Assembly (NCBI RefSeq): GCF_029945885.1 | Contig: NZ_JAQSDK010000002.1 | Location: 186,001-250,000, forward strand | Reading direction: 5' to 3' | DNA length: 64,000 nt | Source of the DNA: Brevundimonas sp. | Lineage (GTDB): Bacteria > Pseudomonadota > Alphaproteobacteria > Caulobacterales > Caulobacteraceae | In this document: positions 1 through 10,800 of the stretch, in pieces | Layout: every line of letters starts with the position of its first letter | Position numbering within the stretch: position 1 is the stretch's first letter | Made by a program: the position numbers and the translations under genes | Notes under the pieces: model-generated | What the model saw: only the letters and a program-made list of their open reading frames with translations | What the model was told of the DNA's origin: nothing | The model's database searches: none

Positions 1-1286
1 TGATGTTCGAAACGATCATCCGCTTCAAGCCGCGTGACCAGTGGCGGCCCGGCATGACGCCGGACAAGCTGATCGAGGAACTGGATGCGGCAGTGCGTGT
101 GCCCGGCCTGGCCAATGTCTGGGTGCCGCCGATCCGCAACCGTATCGACATGCTGGCCACCGGCATCAAGAGCCCGATCGGGGTCAAGGTGTCCGGTGCC
201 GATCTTCAGGCCCTCGACCGGATCGCCGCCCAGGTCGCCGAGGTGGCCAAGACCGTCCCGGGCGTCAGCTCGGCCCTGGCCGAACGGCTGACGGGGGGGC
301 GCTATGTCAATGTCGACATCGATCGACAGGCGGCCGGGCGCTTCGGCCTGAATATCGCGGACGTTCAGAGCATCGTCTCCGGGGCCGTCGGGGGTGAGAC
401 CATTGGCCAGACGGTCGAGGGTCTGGCCCGCTATCCGATCAGTGTCCGTTATCCCCGCGAGATGCGTGACAGCCTGGCGGAGCTTCGCGCCCTGCCGGTT
501 CTGACGCCATCGGGCCAGCAGATCACCCTCGGGACGGTCGCGACCCTTCAGGTCGCGGATGGTCCGCCAATGCTGAAATCCGAGAACGGGCGCCCCACTA
601 CCTGGGTCTATATCGATGTTCGCGGCCGCGATCTGGCCTCGGTCGTCGGCGATCTGCAGCAGGCGGTGGCCGATCAGGTCCAGCTGACCCCGGGGGTGAC
701 CATCGCCTACTCCGGGCAGTTCGAATATCTGACCCGCGCGGCCGAGCGCTTGAAGATTGTGGTTCCGGCGACCCTGCTGATCATCTTCTTCCTGCTGTAT
801 CTGACCTTCGGACGCTTCGACGAGGCGGCCCTGATCATGGCCACCCTGCCGTTCGCCCTGACCGGTGGGGTGTGGCTGCTGTATCTGCTGGGCTATCACC
901 AGTCGGTCGCCACCGGCGTCGGCTTCATCGCCCTGGCCGGGCTGTCGGCCGAGTTCGGGGTGGTCATGCTGATCTATCTGAAGACCGCGCTCAACGAGCG
1001 GGGACCGAACCCGGAACCGGCGGCGGTCGAGACCGCCGTCCGCGAGGGTGCCCTGTTGCGGGTGCGACCCAAGGCCATGACCGTGGCGGTGATCCTTGCC
1101 GGTCTGTTCCCCATCCTGATCGGCCACGGGGCCGGTTCAGAGGTGATGAGCCGCATTGCCGCCCCGGTTATCGGCGGCATGCTGACGGCACCTTTGCTGT
1201 CCATGCTCGTTATCCCTGCAGGCTATCTGCTGCTGCGGCGTCGCAGACGCCGCGTCCTGACATCGACCCAAGGAGAAACACCATGA
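1..1286 (+). CDS. CusA/CzcA-family heavy-metal RND efflux pump, 3' part
   Basis: This is the C-terminal ~428 residues of an inner-membrane RND pump that expels Cu(I)/Ag(I) or other metal ions with outer-membrane and adaptor partners. The gene enters from the left edge, so the N-terminal half is missing. The visible part has the periplasmic segment [10 protein letters not shown] near its start, the family segment [20 protein letters not shown] around residue 190, and a hydrophobic C-terminal block of about five membrane helices ending in an Arg-rich tail. The stop overlaps the ATG of the next gene (ATGA), so the two are translationally coupled. Metal specificity cannot be read from this part; the CusF-like neighbour favours copper or silver. 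Confidence 0.93.
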   Translation, partial: MFETIIRFKPRDQWRPGMTPDKLIEELDAAVRVPGLANVWVPPIRNRIDMLATGIKSPIGVKVSGADLQALDRIAAQVAEVAKTVPGVSSALAERLTGGRYVNVDIDRQAAGRFGLNIADVQSIVSGAVGGETIGQTVEGLARYPISVRYPREMRDSLAELRALPVLTPSGQQITLGTVATLQVADGPPMLKSENGRPTTWVYIDVRGRDLASVVGDLQQAVADQVQLTPGVTIAYSGQFEYLTRAAERLKIVVPATLLIIFFLLYLTFGRFDEAALIMATLPFALTGGVWLLYLLGYHQSVATGVGFIALAGLSAEFGVVMLIYLKTALNERGPNPEPAAVETAVREGALLRVRPKAMTVAVILAGLFPILIGHGAGSEVMSRIAAPVIGGMLTAPLLSMLVIPAGYLLLRRRRRRVLTSTQGETP

Positions 1287-1660
1287 ACCATGCCCTGATC
1301 CTGTCGGCCGTCGCCGCCCTCGGCCTGAGCGCTTGCGGCCAGCCCGAAACAGCGCCTGCGGCCGATCCGACGTCCGCTTCTGAAATGCCGATGGCGTCGA
1401 ACATGTCCGGCATGCCGATGGAGGGCCGTCAGGCCGCCATGATGGGAGCCGGCTCAGGCGTGATTACGGCGGTCGACGCCTCGGCCGGCACCGTCACCAT
1501 CGATCATGGCGCGATCCCGGCCGTGGATTGGCCCGCCATGGCCATGACCTTCACCGCGCCGGCGGCTGTGCTGGCGGACGCCAGGGTTGGAGACCGGGTC
1601 GCCTTTGAAGTCTCGGTCCACGACGGGGTCAATGAGGTCACCGCCTTGCGCCCGCAATAG
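1283..1660 (+). CDS. CusF-like periplasmic copper-binding lipoprotein
   Basis: The 125-residue protein has a lipoprotein signal ending in LSACG, a Met-rich linker (residues ~35-60, several MPM/MSGM motifs) and a CusF-type beta-barrel domain. The segment DWPAMAMTF around residues 78-86 carries the Trp and Met ligands that bind Cu(I) or Ag(I) in CusF. It probably hands metal to the RND pump encoded just upstream, with which it overlaps by 4 nt. AAGGAG lies 9 nt before the ATG. The family is usually a soluble ~110-aa protein; the lipobox and Met-rich linker suggest membrane tethering. Confidence 0.9.
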   Translation: MNHALILSAVAALGLSACGQPETAPAADPTSASEMPMASNMSGMPMEGRQAAMMGAGSGVITAVDASAGTVTIDHGAIPAVDWPAMAMTFTAPAAVLADARVGDRVAFEVSVHDGVNEVTALRPQ

Positions 1661-1819
1661 TCGGGCACCCGACGGACGCCAGCCGCAGCAGGATCGCGGG
1701 CCTGCCAGGCAACCAGAACCGCCGGGCGCACAGGTTCGGCTGTCAGGGTTGGCGTCAGCGCTCGAACCCTTGTTCCCCGCGCCTTGGGTCGGTCGCCTAA
1801 GCCATCGCCCGGTCCGGTC

Positions 1820-3145
1820 TCAGTGATCGGGTGCCGTCTGCGGTGCCAACCAGCGTGACAGATACATCCGTTCAAAGGCGAAGACCGCAGCGATGGCGAC
1901 GCCTGCATAGAGTACAATGGTTGGATCGCTTTTCAGCTTCATGGCCGTGAAGGCCGCAAGCACCACGGCATCGAACGCAAGCGCAGCCAGGATCACGGCC
2001 CCTGTGGCACCGACCTCCTTGCGGCGGAAACGAAACACGCCCCAGTGCACGGTCATGTCCATGACCAGATAGAAAAAGGCCCCCAGTGAGGCGATCCGGC
2101 CGAGGTCAAAAAAGATCGCCAGGATCGAGGCGATGACCACGGTGTAGACCAATGTGTGACGTTGAATGTTGCTGGGCATGCCGAAATGCCGATGCGGGAT
2201 CATCTTCATCTCGGTCAGCATCGCCAGCATGCGCGACACCGCGAAGACGCTGGCCAGCACACCGGAAGCCGTCGCGACCGCAGCCAGAACGACCGTCAGA
2301 TAGAATCCCGCCTGGCCGAGCGCCGGTCGGGCCGCTTCCGCTAGGGAATAGTCCCGGGCGGCGACGATCTGGTCGATGGTCAGGCTCGATCCCACGCCGA
2401 AGGCCACGAGCAGATAAACGAGGACACAGAGCGCGATCGAAATCATGATCGCCCGGCCGACATTTTTGTGCGGGTCAGTGACCTCGGCTCCGCTGTTGGT
2501 GATGGTGGTGAAGCCCTTGAAGGCAAGGATCGCCAGCGCCATCGATGCGATGAAGCCCACCGGCGTCGCGTCCGGCATGGTCTCCGATGCCGCGGCGAAC
2601 TGGAAGCCGCTGGCCCAGAGGGCGGTGATGCCGAACAGCGCGATGCCGCCGACCTTGATGGCCGCCATGACCAACGAGAAGCGTCCGACCGACTGGTTGC
2701 CTGCGATGTTGACGAGGAAGGCGAACATGATCACGGCGACGGCGAGGATCGGCACCAGTGGACCGCCGGCAATATCGAAGGGCCGCAGGACATAGGTGGC
2801 GAAGGTCCGGGCCACGAGGCTCTCGGCGATGATCATGCTGAGCGCCATCAACAGCGCCGCGCCGGCGGCGACCGCGCCTGGGCCGTAGCATTTCTGCAGG
2901 ATCATCCCGATTCCGCCCGCCGAGGGCCAGGCGTTCGACATCTTCACGTAGCTGTAGGCACTGAAACTGGTGACGATCGCGCCCGCGATGAAGGCGAGTG
3001 GAAAGAGCGGCCCGGCCAGCTGCGCGACCTGGCCCGTCAGAGCGAAGATGCCGGCCCCTATCATCACGCCGGTGCCCATCGCCACCGCCCCGCCCAGGGT
3101 GATCGAGCCCTTTCGGTATCCGCTGTCCTTATGATCGTGCTGCAT
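1820..3145 (-). CDS. APC-superfamily amino-acid permease
   Basis: This 441-residue multi-spanning membrane protein has about twelve hydrophobic segments. The N-terminal GSITLGGAVAMGTGVMIGAG is the glycine-rich first helix of APC transporters, followed by GPLFPLAFI. The substrate cannot be assigned. I chose the ATG at 3145 because AGGGGG precedes it at good spacing. An in-frame ATG at 3163 overlaps the stop of the upstream gene (TGATG), so coupled initiation there is the alternative and would add six residues. It runs opposite to the copper genes and looks like separate cargo. Confidence 0.85.
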   Translation of the reverse strand: MQHDHKDSGYRKGSITLGGAVAMGTGVMIGAGIFALTGQVAQLAGPLFPLAFIAGAIVTSFSAYSYVKMSNAWPSAGGIGMILQKCYGPGAVAAGAALLMALSMIIAESLVARTFATYVLRPFDIAGGPLVPILAVAVIMFAFLVNIAGNQSVGRFSLVMAAIKVGGIALFGITALWASGFQFAAASETMPDATPVGFIASMALAILAFKGFTTITNSGAEVTDPHKNVGRAIMISIALCVLVYLLVAFGVGSSLTIDQIVAARDYSLAEAARPALGQAGFYLTVVLAAVATASGVLASVFAVSRMLAMLTEMKMIPHRHFGMPSNIQRHTLVYTVVIASILAIFFDLGRIASLGAFFYLVMDMTVHWGVFRFRRKEVGATGAVILAALAFDAVVLAAFTAMKLKSDPTIVLYAGVAIAAVFAFERMYLSRWLAPQTAPDH

Positions 3146-3162
3146 ATCGCCCCCTGTCGGCA

Positions 3163-3663
3163 TCAACGGGCCGCGTGAGAGGACCAATGGATGTGCGTGA
3201 TCCGCCAGCCATCGGCCTCGCGCCGGAGAACCATCGTCTCAACCGTGAGGCTATCGACCGGCCGGCCGTTAAACGCACCGGTCGTCCGGCTCTCGCTGGC
3301 GACCCAGGCGCTGTCGCCATCGGCGCGCGCCACGCGCCGGGAGCGGATGCCCGGCACCGCGGCGGAGAAGGCCGCGTCGGCGGCCAGATGATGCTCGGCA
3401 TATTCGTCTCTGGATCGCTCCGCGTCACCGCTCTCGAAAATCAGGACGTCCTCGGCCAGCAAGGCGAGGGTGCCTTCCGTGTCTCCGTGTTCGAGCGCGG
3501 TATGGAAGGCGTCCACGACGCGGGCGGCCTCGACCGCCTCTTCCTGGACGTCGTCGATGGCGTGTCCCGCTACCCTCGGAACGGGATCGTGCGCCAGCGC
3601 CGGAGCGCCCGCGATCATCGAGAGGGTCAAGACAAGGGCGAATAGCGCTCTGACGGTAATCAT
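3163..3663 (-). CDS. Secreted NTF2/SnoaL-like (DUF4440/SgcJ-type) protein
   Basis: The 166-residue protein starts with a signal peptide (hydrophobic LFALVLTLSMIAG, cleavage after ALA). The remainder has the alpha+beta cone pattern of the NTF2-like superfamily: VDAFHTALEHGDTEGTLALL near the start of the mature protein and WRITHIHWSS at the C-terminus. Such domains bind small ligands or act as minor enzymes; the substrate is unknown. GGCGAGG lies upstream of the chosen ATG. It is the first gene of a two-gene unit with the APC permease, whose alternative start overlaps this stop. Confidence 0.72.
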   Translation of the reverse strand: MITVRALFALVLTLSMIAGAPALAHDPVPRVAGHAIDDVQEEAVEAARVVDAFHTALEHGDTEGTLALLAEDVLIFESGDAERSRDEYAEHHLAADAAFSAAVPGIRSRRVARADGDSAWVASESRTTGAFNGRPVDSLTVETMVLRREADGWRITHIHWSSHAAR

Positions 3664-4002
3664 GATCGTAACCTCGCCGTTTCGGGAGTGCAGGCCCCTA
3701 CTCTTCGACGCCTTTGGCTCAAGAGGCAATCGAGGGTTCCCACGGCGGACGTCGCGCAGCCCGGATGGCGGTGGCCACGATCACTCTCGTCCGAGGAAGG
3801 CCTTGGCTGGGGTGAGGGCGGGCACCCGCCAGCGTCAGCGTTTGCGGCGTCTGACACAGCGGGACTGCGGTGCTGATCGCGAGCCGTGTCATCTCCCGGG
3901 GCGTGGCCCCCGTGAGCGAGCGGACTCGCCGAAAGTCCGCGCTGGAGGGAAAGGAAGGCGGGACGGCGGGTGCTCCATGGTGGAGCGGAGAAGGAGATCG
4001 CC
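3664..4002. other. Intergenic region between cargo and element core
   Basis: No convincing gene is seen in these ~340 bases. They separate the leftward NTF2/APC unit from the rightward radC-like gene. The only clear signal is the AAGGAG ribosome-binding site at 3991-3996 just before radC. Short GC-rich inverted sequences occur (for example around 3900-3913), without a T-run that would make a terminator. Confidence 0.5.
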
Positions 4003-4707
4003 ATGAGACCGACCCCGACCCGGGCCTGGGGCCCGGACCCGCACAGTCGCTCGCCGGTGCCGCCGGCCGTCGTTCACGCGGCCCTCGATGATCAGGCCCT
4101 TCTGGGTTTGATGTTGAGACGGGCGGTTCACGGGGGCGACGGTGAATCCGGCAACATAACGGATCGGCTCGCCGCAGCCCTGCTGGAGCGGTTCGCGGGA
4201 CTGGGTGCTATCGTCGCCGCCGAACCCGGTGAACTGGCGCGCGCGCCCGGCCTCGATCCGGTCGCCCTGTCCGATCTCAAGCTTCTGCGTGAACTGGCGA
4301 TCCGTCTGGCGCGCGATGAAACCTGCCGTCGCCCCGTGATCGCCTCCTGGACGGCGCTCGTCGCCTATGTCCGGACGGCGCTTGCGCATGAGCCCCGCGA
4401 ACAGTTCAGGACCCTGTTTCTGGACCGGCGCAACAACCTGCTCCGGGACGAACTGGTCGCGCACGGCACCGTGGACCACGCCCCGGTCTATCCCCGCGAA
4501 GTGGTTCGCCGCGCCCTTGAGCTTTCGGCCTCGGCCCTGATCCTGGTCCACAATCATCCTTCCGGCGATCCGACGCCGTCGCAGGCTGACATCGAGATGA
4601 CGCGCCAGATCGTGGAGGCGGCGCGGGTCTTCAATCTCCAGGTCCATGACCATCTGGTTGTCGGCCGGGAAGGAACGGCCAGTTTCAAGGCCCTGGGCCT
4701 GATCTGA
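4003..4707 (+). CDS. radC: RadC-like JAMM/MPN+ protein
   Basis: This 234-residue protein belongs to the RadC (JAB/MPN) family common in mobile elements, with no settled biochemical role. Metal ligands are visible: Glu133 in EQFRTLFLD and the signature H183-N-H185-P-S-G then S193-x-x-D196. The family's N-terminal helix-hairpin region is shorter and divergent (residues ~55-100). AAGGAG is 6 nt before the ATG. It opens a run of rightward core genes; the toprim gene starts 7 nt after its stop. Confidence 0.9.
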   Translation: MRPTPTRAWGPDPHSRSPVPPAVVHAALDDQALLGLMLRRAVHGGDGESGNITDRLAAALLERFAGLGAIVAAEPGELARAPGLDPVALSDLKLLRELAIRLARDETCRRPVIASWTALVAYVRTALAHEPREQFRTLFLDRRNNLLRDELVAHGTVDHAPVYPREVVRRALELSASALILVHNHPSGDPTPSQADIEMTRQIVEAARVFNLQVHDHLVVGREGTASFKALGLI

Positions 4708-4714
4708 GACGGCC

Positions 4715-5608
4715 ATGACCTTGCACCGCATCGTCGCCGCCCTGGGCGGCGACCTCTATGCCAATGGGCTGCGGGCCAATGTCCGGGCCCCCGGACATAG
4801 TGTCCGGGACCGTTCGGTTTCGCTGGTGTTGACGGATGAGCGGGTCGTCATTCACGTGTTCGGCGGGTCGGATTGGCGGACCGTTCGGGATCGTCTGCGG
4901 GACCTGGGTCTGATCGATGACGCCGGACGTTTGAGCGGTGGCGGTCGAACGGTGTCGGCGGCACCGCGTCCGGACTCCGGTGTTCGTCTCCGGACCGCTG
5001 CAGATCTCTGGGCCGGCTGTCGCCCCATCCACACAGGCGACGCCGCGGATCGCCACCTGCGTCTTCGCGCCGTTCAGGGTGTTGGCGACGCCCGGAGCCT
5101 GGCATTCCATCCGCAGGCACCGGTTTCTGTCTATCGCCCGCGCGGACGCGGCCGTCCGGCGCTTGTCGCACGGATCAGTGATGAAACAGACCGCCTGACG
5201 GCGGTTGAACTGACCTATCTCGATATGAACGGCCATGTTGCCTCGGGTATCCGGCTGACGCGCAAGACGGTCGGTCAGGTACCGACAGGAGCCGCGGTTC
5301 GTCTGGCCCCGGCCGCCCCGGAAATGCTCGTCGCGGAGGGGATCGTGACGACCCTGTCCGCGATGGATCGGTTCCAGCTTCCGGGCTGGTCCCTGATGGC
5401 CGCCAACAACCTCGCCGGCTGGACACCCCCGGCGACCGTGCATCGCCTGCTGATCGCGGCCGACCGCGGGGCCGCCGGCGAACGGGCGGCGGCGCGGCTT
5501 GGACGCCGCGTTGCGGCCCTCGGTGTCGCGGTCCGGATACAGTGTCCCGACCCGCCGTTCGGGGACTGGAACGAGGTGGCCGTCGCCGCGGCCAAAGGGA
5601 AGGAGTGA
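4715..5608 (+). CDS. Toprim-domain protein (DUF7146-like), element primase/topoisomerase-type
   Basis: The 297-residue protein resembles the toprim proteins that accompany DNA-processing genes of alphaproteobacterial ICEs and plasmids. Two toprim signatures are visible: MLVAEGIVTTLSAM (catalytic Glu, about residues 205-218) and LLIAADRGAAGERAA (acidic loop, about residues 245-259). The N-terminal region (GGDLYANG) resembles the start of plasmid DNA primases, but no zinc-finger cysteines are seen. It probably acts in replication or priming of the transferred strand, an inference from family and neighbours. Confidence 0.78.
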   Translation: MTLHRIVAALGGDLYANGLRANVRAPGHSVRDRSVSLVLTDERVVIHVFGGSDWRTVRDRLRDLGLIDDAGRLSGGGRTVSAAPRPDSGVRLRTAADLWAGCRPIHTGDAADRHLRLRAVQGVGDARSLAFHPQAPVSVYRPRGRGRPALVARISDETDRLTAVELTYLDMNGHVASGIRLTRKTVGQVPTGAAVRLAPAAPEMLVAEGIVTTLSAMDRFQLPGWSLMAANNLAGWTPPATVHRLLIAADRGAAGERAAARLGRRVAALGVAVRIQCPDPPFGDWNEVAVAAAKGKE

Positions 5609-5668
5609 GGGAGCGGACGGGTGCCGGAGCGGCGGGGATGGTCCTCCAAGCCCGGCGGGAGAGCCCTC

Positions 5669-7714
5669 ATGACCGACCTTGTTGTTGATACGACTCCGGC
5701 TGCGATCCCCGATCGCGACGAGCGTACCGTGCGTCTCGGTGACATCGGCATCGCGCACGAGAATCTGCGCTTCAACGAGCCGCCGGATGACGACATCCCG
5801 ACCCTGGCCGCCACATTGAAGGCCGCCGGCCAGCTGCAGCGCCTCACCGTCCGGCCCGGGCGGGGCAGGAAGGAGCAGCCCTGGATGGCGCTGGACGGGC
5901 GTCGCCGGCGACTGGCCCTGGGTCTGTTGCTGGACGCGGGCGAGATCGACGCGGATTATCCCGTCACCGTCTATGTCGAAACGGATCCGGCTCGCCAGGC
6001 GGCGGCCGTCCTGCTCACCAACACCGCCGTGCCCGTCCATGTCGCCGACATCATCGCCGCCATCGGCCGGATGCTGAAATCAAAGCTGACCGTGTCCGTG
6101 ATCGCCCGGGCCCTGGGCTACGCCGAGATCGACATCAAACGCCTGGCCGCCCTTGCCGGACTCCCCGCCGCTGCCCTTTCGGCGCTGAAGGCCGGGCGGA
6201 TGACCCTCAAACAGGCCAGGCTGCTGGCCCGTCTGCCAGACACCGCCGAACAGGCCGAGCTCGCGGAAGCGGCGCTTGACGGCCATGGATTCCAGGACTG
6301 GCGGATCACCGAACGGCTCGACGAAGGGCGTGTCACCGGCCGGGACCGGCGCTGCGCCCTTGTCGATCCGGTCCGCTATGCCGAGGCGGGCGGGCGCACA
6401 GAGACGGATCTGTTCGGAGAGCGGGCACCCGTATTGCTCGATCCGGAGATACTGACCGATCTTTGGATGCGGCGGGCGCGCGCCATCGCCGCCGTATTCG
6501 AGGCCGACGGGATCGCGGTGCATGTCACCGCCGGACCCGAACCGGACCTCCCGGACGACCTTGAGGCGCTGGGCTATGTCTACGGCGGCCAGCTCCCGGC
6601 CGACGACATGGCGCGCTACCGGGCCCAGCGGGAGGTGTTCAACGCGCGAGCGGACGCGGTCCGGCAGACCCTGGCCGAGGCCTGCGACCCTGAGGCCGTT
6701 GACGCCGCGATCGTCGACATGATCCGCGCGCGGGTGACGGCGGACCAGACGGGGTGCGGCGGGCGGGTGGTGACAACCATGGTGATGTGGCCCGCCGCCG
6801 GCACGGGCGTCGATGTGCGTTGTTATACGCCCGAGGAACCGGAGATGGAGGACGCCGGATTGCCCGACGGCGATCTATCCGACCGGGTGTCGGCTCCGCC
6901 GGTCTATGTCGCTCCGGAGGCCCCGGCACCCGAGCCCGATACCGACGGGGTCAACCATGCCCTGCACACCGTACGCACCGACGTGGCCACGCGCGGCCTG
7001 GTCCGCGCCCTGGCCGATGATCCGGGCGCGGCGCTGACGGCCCTGGTCGCGCGCCTGTTCACCCTCCTGGTTCTGCGCGCCCATGTGACGCGCTCCGACT
7101 CAGCCCTGGCCATCCTCGCCACCGGCTTCGATCCGGTGGACGGGCGGGTGATCGAGGCCCTGGACGGCGAGGTGCGCCAGCGGCTCGACGACCGTCGCGC
7201 GGCCTGGCAGGCGTCGGGTGCGACGGTCATCGCCTGGGTCCATGCCCTGCCGCACGGCGAGAAGATGGGACTGCTGGCCGAACTGACCGCGATCAGTCTC
7301 GACGTGCGCGAGACGCGCACGAGCCTGATCCGGCGCAGCGCCCGGATGGAGGCGGCGGAGCTGGCCGCCCTGTGCGCGGCGGACATCACCCTCCACTGGA
7401 CGCCGGACGTGGCGTTCCTTCAGGCCCACTCCAAATCGCTGCTGCTGGGGATGCTCGAGAGCATGGGTGCCGATGATGAGCGGGCGCGGTCCCTGAAGAA
7501 GACCGAACTGGTCGACTGGGTCGCCGAACAGGCCGCGTCGCGGATCTGGGCACCGGCGGGCCTCTCCTGGACGGGTCCGTTGCCGAACGAGGATCAGGTG
7601 ACGACGGACGAAGACATCGGCGTGGACGACCCCGCCCTTGATGACGATGACGGCACCGGGGCCTTCACCGTCACTCCGGCGGGCGAGGCCGCGCTCGGAT
7701 CCGCCGCCGCCTGA
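5669..7714 (+). CDS. ParB/Srx-domain DNA-binding protein, element-borne
   Basis: The 681-residue protein has an N-terminal ParB/Sulfiredoxin-like domain (residues ~20-100, LKAAGQLQRLTVRPG and DGRRRRLAL) and a following helical DNA-binding segment with ALGYAEIDIKRLAALAGLP. The long C-terminal half is helical and acidic at the end. Large ParB-like proteins without a ParA partner are usual in this class of element; maintenance or DNA processing is likely but unproven. The ATG at 5669 is preferred because GGGAGA precedes it; an in-frame ATG lies at 5621. Confidence 0.82.
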   Translation: MTDLVVDTTPAAIPDRDERTVRLGDIGIAHENLRFNEPPDDDIPTLAATLKAAGQLQRLTVRPGRGRKEQPWMALDGRRRRLALGLLLDAGEIDADYPVTVYVETDPARQAAAVLLTNTAVPVHVADIIAAIGRMLKSKLTVSVIARALGYAEIDIKRLAALAGLPAAALSALKAGRMTLKQARLLARLPDTAEQAELAEAALDGHGFQDWRITERLDEGRVTGRDRRCALVDPVRYAEAGGRTETDLFGERAPVLLDPEILTDLWMRRARAIAAVFEADGIAVHVTAGPEPDLPDDLEALGYVYGGQLPADDMARYRAQREVFNARADAVRQTLAEACDPEAVDAAIVDMIRARVTADQTGCGGRVVTTMVMWPAAGTGVDVRCYTPEEPEMEDAGLPDGDLSDRVSAPPVYVAPEAPAPEPDTDGVNHALHTVRTDVATRGLVRALADDPGAALTALVARLFTLLVLRAHVTRSDSALAILATGFDPVDGRVIEALDGEVRQRLDDRRAAWQASGATVIAWVHALPHGEKMGLLAELTAISLDVRETRTSLIRRSARMEAAELAALCAADITLHWTPDVAFLQAHSKSLLLGMLESMGADDERARSLKKTELVDWVAEQAASRIWAPAGLSWTGPLPNEDQVTTDEDIGVDDPALDDDDGTGAFTVTPAGEAALGSAAA

Positions 7715-7733
7715 CCACCGATCCGTTTCGAGG

Positions 7734-7763
7734 ACGCCGCCCCGGTTCGCGCCGGGGCGGCGT
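7734..7763 (+). terminator. Strong hairpin after the ParB-like gene
   Basis: A perfect 12-bp stem (ACGCCGCCCCGG with CCGGGGCGGCGT) encloses a 6-nt loop, 20 nt after the stop codon. Only two T residues follow, so it may attenuate or protect the mRNA end rather than terminate fully. Confidence 0.5.
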
Positions 7764-7873
7764 TGTCGTGTCCGGAAGCTGGTCCGGGGAAAGGCGAGGG
7801 AAGGGCGGGCGGGGATGAGCCTGCGGGACCGGGAGGGAGGTGCCCTCCGCTCCAGGCTGTCGGAGTTGATCCC

Positions 7874-10800
7874 ATGTCCTTGACCCCCACCCTGTCCCTG
7901 TTCGATGACCCGGCCACCGGTGACGCCGCCGCCAATATCCTCGCCGCCGCCCGGGCGCTGGCGGCCCATCTGGCGCGATCATGTCCGCTCGACCGCCGGC
8001 TGGTGGCCGCCGTCATGACCACCACATTCGGCGCGTCCGACGCGGAGGGGGCCTGGTCCTGGCGTGACGCCTATGACGCGATCGAGGCGGCGACGGTCCT
8101 GCAGGTCCGGCGTCTGGCACCCCAGGTCGGACGTCTGGAAGATGCGCCGGCGGAGATCGCCGCCCTTCTGGCGGCCGTTTCGGCGTTGGGACTGACCCAG
8201 ACCCGACGCAGCGAGGCGCAGGTCGCGCTGGATCAGTTCTCCACCCCGCCGCATCTGGCCGCGCTCGCGGTCCTGGCCGCCCGGGTCCGTCCCGGAGACC
8301 GAATCCTGGAGCCGTCGGCCGGCACCGGTCTGCTCGCCGCGGTCGCCGAGGCCTGCGGCGGACATATGAGCCTGAACGAAATCGCGCCGGGGCGCGCCGA
8401 TCTGCTTGACGGTCTGTTCCCCGACGCCGACCGGACCCGCCATGACGGACGCCATATCCATGACCTGTCCACGGGCGCGGGCGGGTTCGACGTGGTGGTG
8501 TGCAATCCGCCTTTCTCGGATCTCGGCGACCATCTGTCAGCGGCCTTCAAGGCCCTGGCCGACCATGGCCGGTTGGCCGCGATCGTCCCCCTGACCGCCC
8601 TGGAGGACGCCGGCCTGCTTCGCCGCTTCGGTGAGCCGGGACGCGCCGTGGGACGCATCGCCCTTCCACCTCATGCCTTCGCAAAACACGGGACCTCGGT
8701 GGAGACGGGCCTGCTGGTGATCGACCGGACCGAGGGCGACGCCGCCGCGGTGCCGCTTCAGAGACCTGACGATCTGCAGGACGCGGCGCGGAGGATCGGA
8801 GCGCTTGCGCCAAGGGTCGGTGCCAGACCGCGGACGCGCCTGCCTGTGGCGACCGCCGCCCTGCTGGGGCCGCGCGCGCGGGGCCTGGCCCTGCCCTCGG
8901 GCCGCCTGGCCTTCCTCGCGGGGGCGGCGCCCCTGGCCTATGATGTGCAGACCTGGACCGGCGAGGGGCGCGATGTCGGGCTCTACCAGGCCCACGCCCT
9001 GGGGCGGATCATCCTGCCCGCGCCGCGTCCGCATCCGTCGCCCCTGGTCGAGTCCGGGCCCATGGCGTCGGTGGCCCCGCCGGCACCGACCTATCGACCG
9101 GTTCTGCCGCCGGCCATCCGTGACGAGGGGCGGATCTCGGACGCCCAGACCGAGATGGTGATCCATGCCGGGGAGGCGCACGCCGCGCATCTGCCCGGAT
9201 GGTGGCGGCCGGATCAGGTCCCGCACCAGATGGTGCTTGTCTCCGGGGACCGGGCGGACGCCGTCCGGCTGCGACGCGGCTTCTTTCTCGGCGACGGCAC
9301 GGGATGCGGCAAGGGTCGCCAGATCGCGGCCGTCATCGCCGACAATATGTGCCAGGGACGGGTCCGGGCGCTGTGGCTGTCCCGAAACGACGCCTTGCTC
9401 GAGGATGCGCGGCGCGACTGGGCCGCGATCGGCGGAAGCGCCCACGACATCGTGCCGCTGTCGAGCTGGAAACAGGGGGACGCCATCCGGCTCGACCGGG
9501 GCGTCCTGTTCGCCACCTACGCCACGCTGCGCCAGCCGGCCCGGGGTGACCGCCAATCCCGGCTCGACCAGATCATCGCCTGGCTGGGCGCGGACTTCGA
9601 CGGCGTCATCGCCTTCGACGAGGCCCATGCGATGGCCAACGCCGCCGGCGGGGGCAAGGGCGCGCGGGGAGCGAAGAAGGCTTCGCTTCAGGGCATGGCC
9701 GGCCTGGCTCTGCAGAACCGGGCGCCGGACGCGCGGGTTCTCTATGTCTCGGCGACCGGTGCCACCACCGCCGAGAACCTCGCCTATGCCGCGCGCCTCG
9801 GTCTGTGGGGCGGACCGGAGGCCCCCTTCATATCGCGGGCGGATTTTCTGGAGGCCATGGACCGGGGCGGGGTCGCGGCGATGGAGCTGGTGGCACGCGA
9901 ACTCAAGGCGCTGGGGCTCTATGTGGCGCGCAGCCTGTCGTTCGAGGGGGTCGAATACGAGCCGCTCGTCCATCCCCTGACCCCCGACGACATCGCCGTC
10001 TGGGACGCCTGGGCCGACGCCTTCCAGCTGATCCACGCCAATCTCGGCGAGGCCCTGAAGGCGGTCGGCGTCAATGACGACGAGGGGAAGGCCAGGAGCG
10101 GCCAGGCCGCCTCGGCCGCCCACTCCGCCTTCGAGGGCGCCAAGCTGCGCTTCTTCGGTCACCTGCTCGCCGGCCTCAAGGCGCCGAGCCTGGTCGCCGC
10201 CATCCGCGATGACCTCGCCTCGGATCGCTCCGCTGTGGTCCAGATCGTCTCGACCAATGAGGCGGTGATGGAGCGCAGACTTTCGTCCATTCCGCCGGAG
10301 GAATGGAACAACCTCTCCATCGACCTCACCCCGCGCGAATATGTTCTCGACTATCTGCGTGAGGCCTTTCCGGTCCATCTGATGGAGGCGATCGAGGACA
10401 GGGACGGCAACGTCACCATGGTCCCCGTCATGGACGGCGGCCGGCCCGCGGTCAGTCAGGAAGCCCTCGCCCGTCGCCAGGTCCTGATCGAGCGAATGGC
10501 CTGTCTGCCCGCCGTGCCGGGCGTGCTCGATGCCCTGCTGGACGCCTTCGGCACCGACGCCGTCGCCGAGATTACGGGGCGGTCGCGGCGGGTGGTCGTG
10601 CGTGACGGCCGACGCATCGTCGAACGGCGCGGCGCCGCGGCGGCCCGCGCCGAAACGGACGCCTTCATGGAGGGGCGCAAGCGGGTGCTGATCTTCTCCG
10701 ACGCCGGAGGCACCGGACGCAGCTATCATTCGGACCTGGCGGCGGCGAACCGGCAGCGCCGGGTCCATTATCTGGTTGAACCGGGCTGGCGCGCGGACGC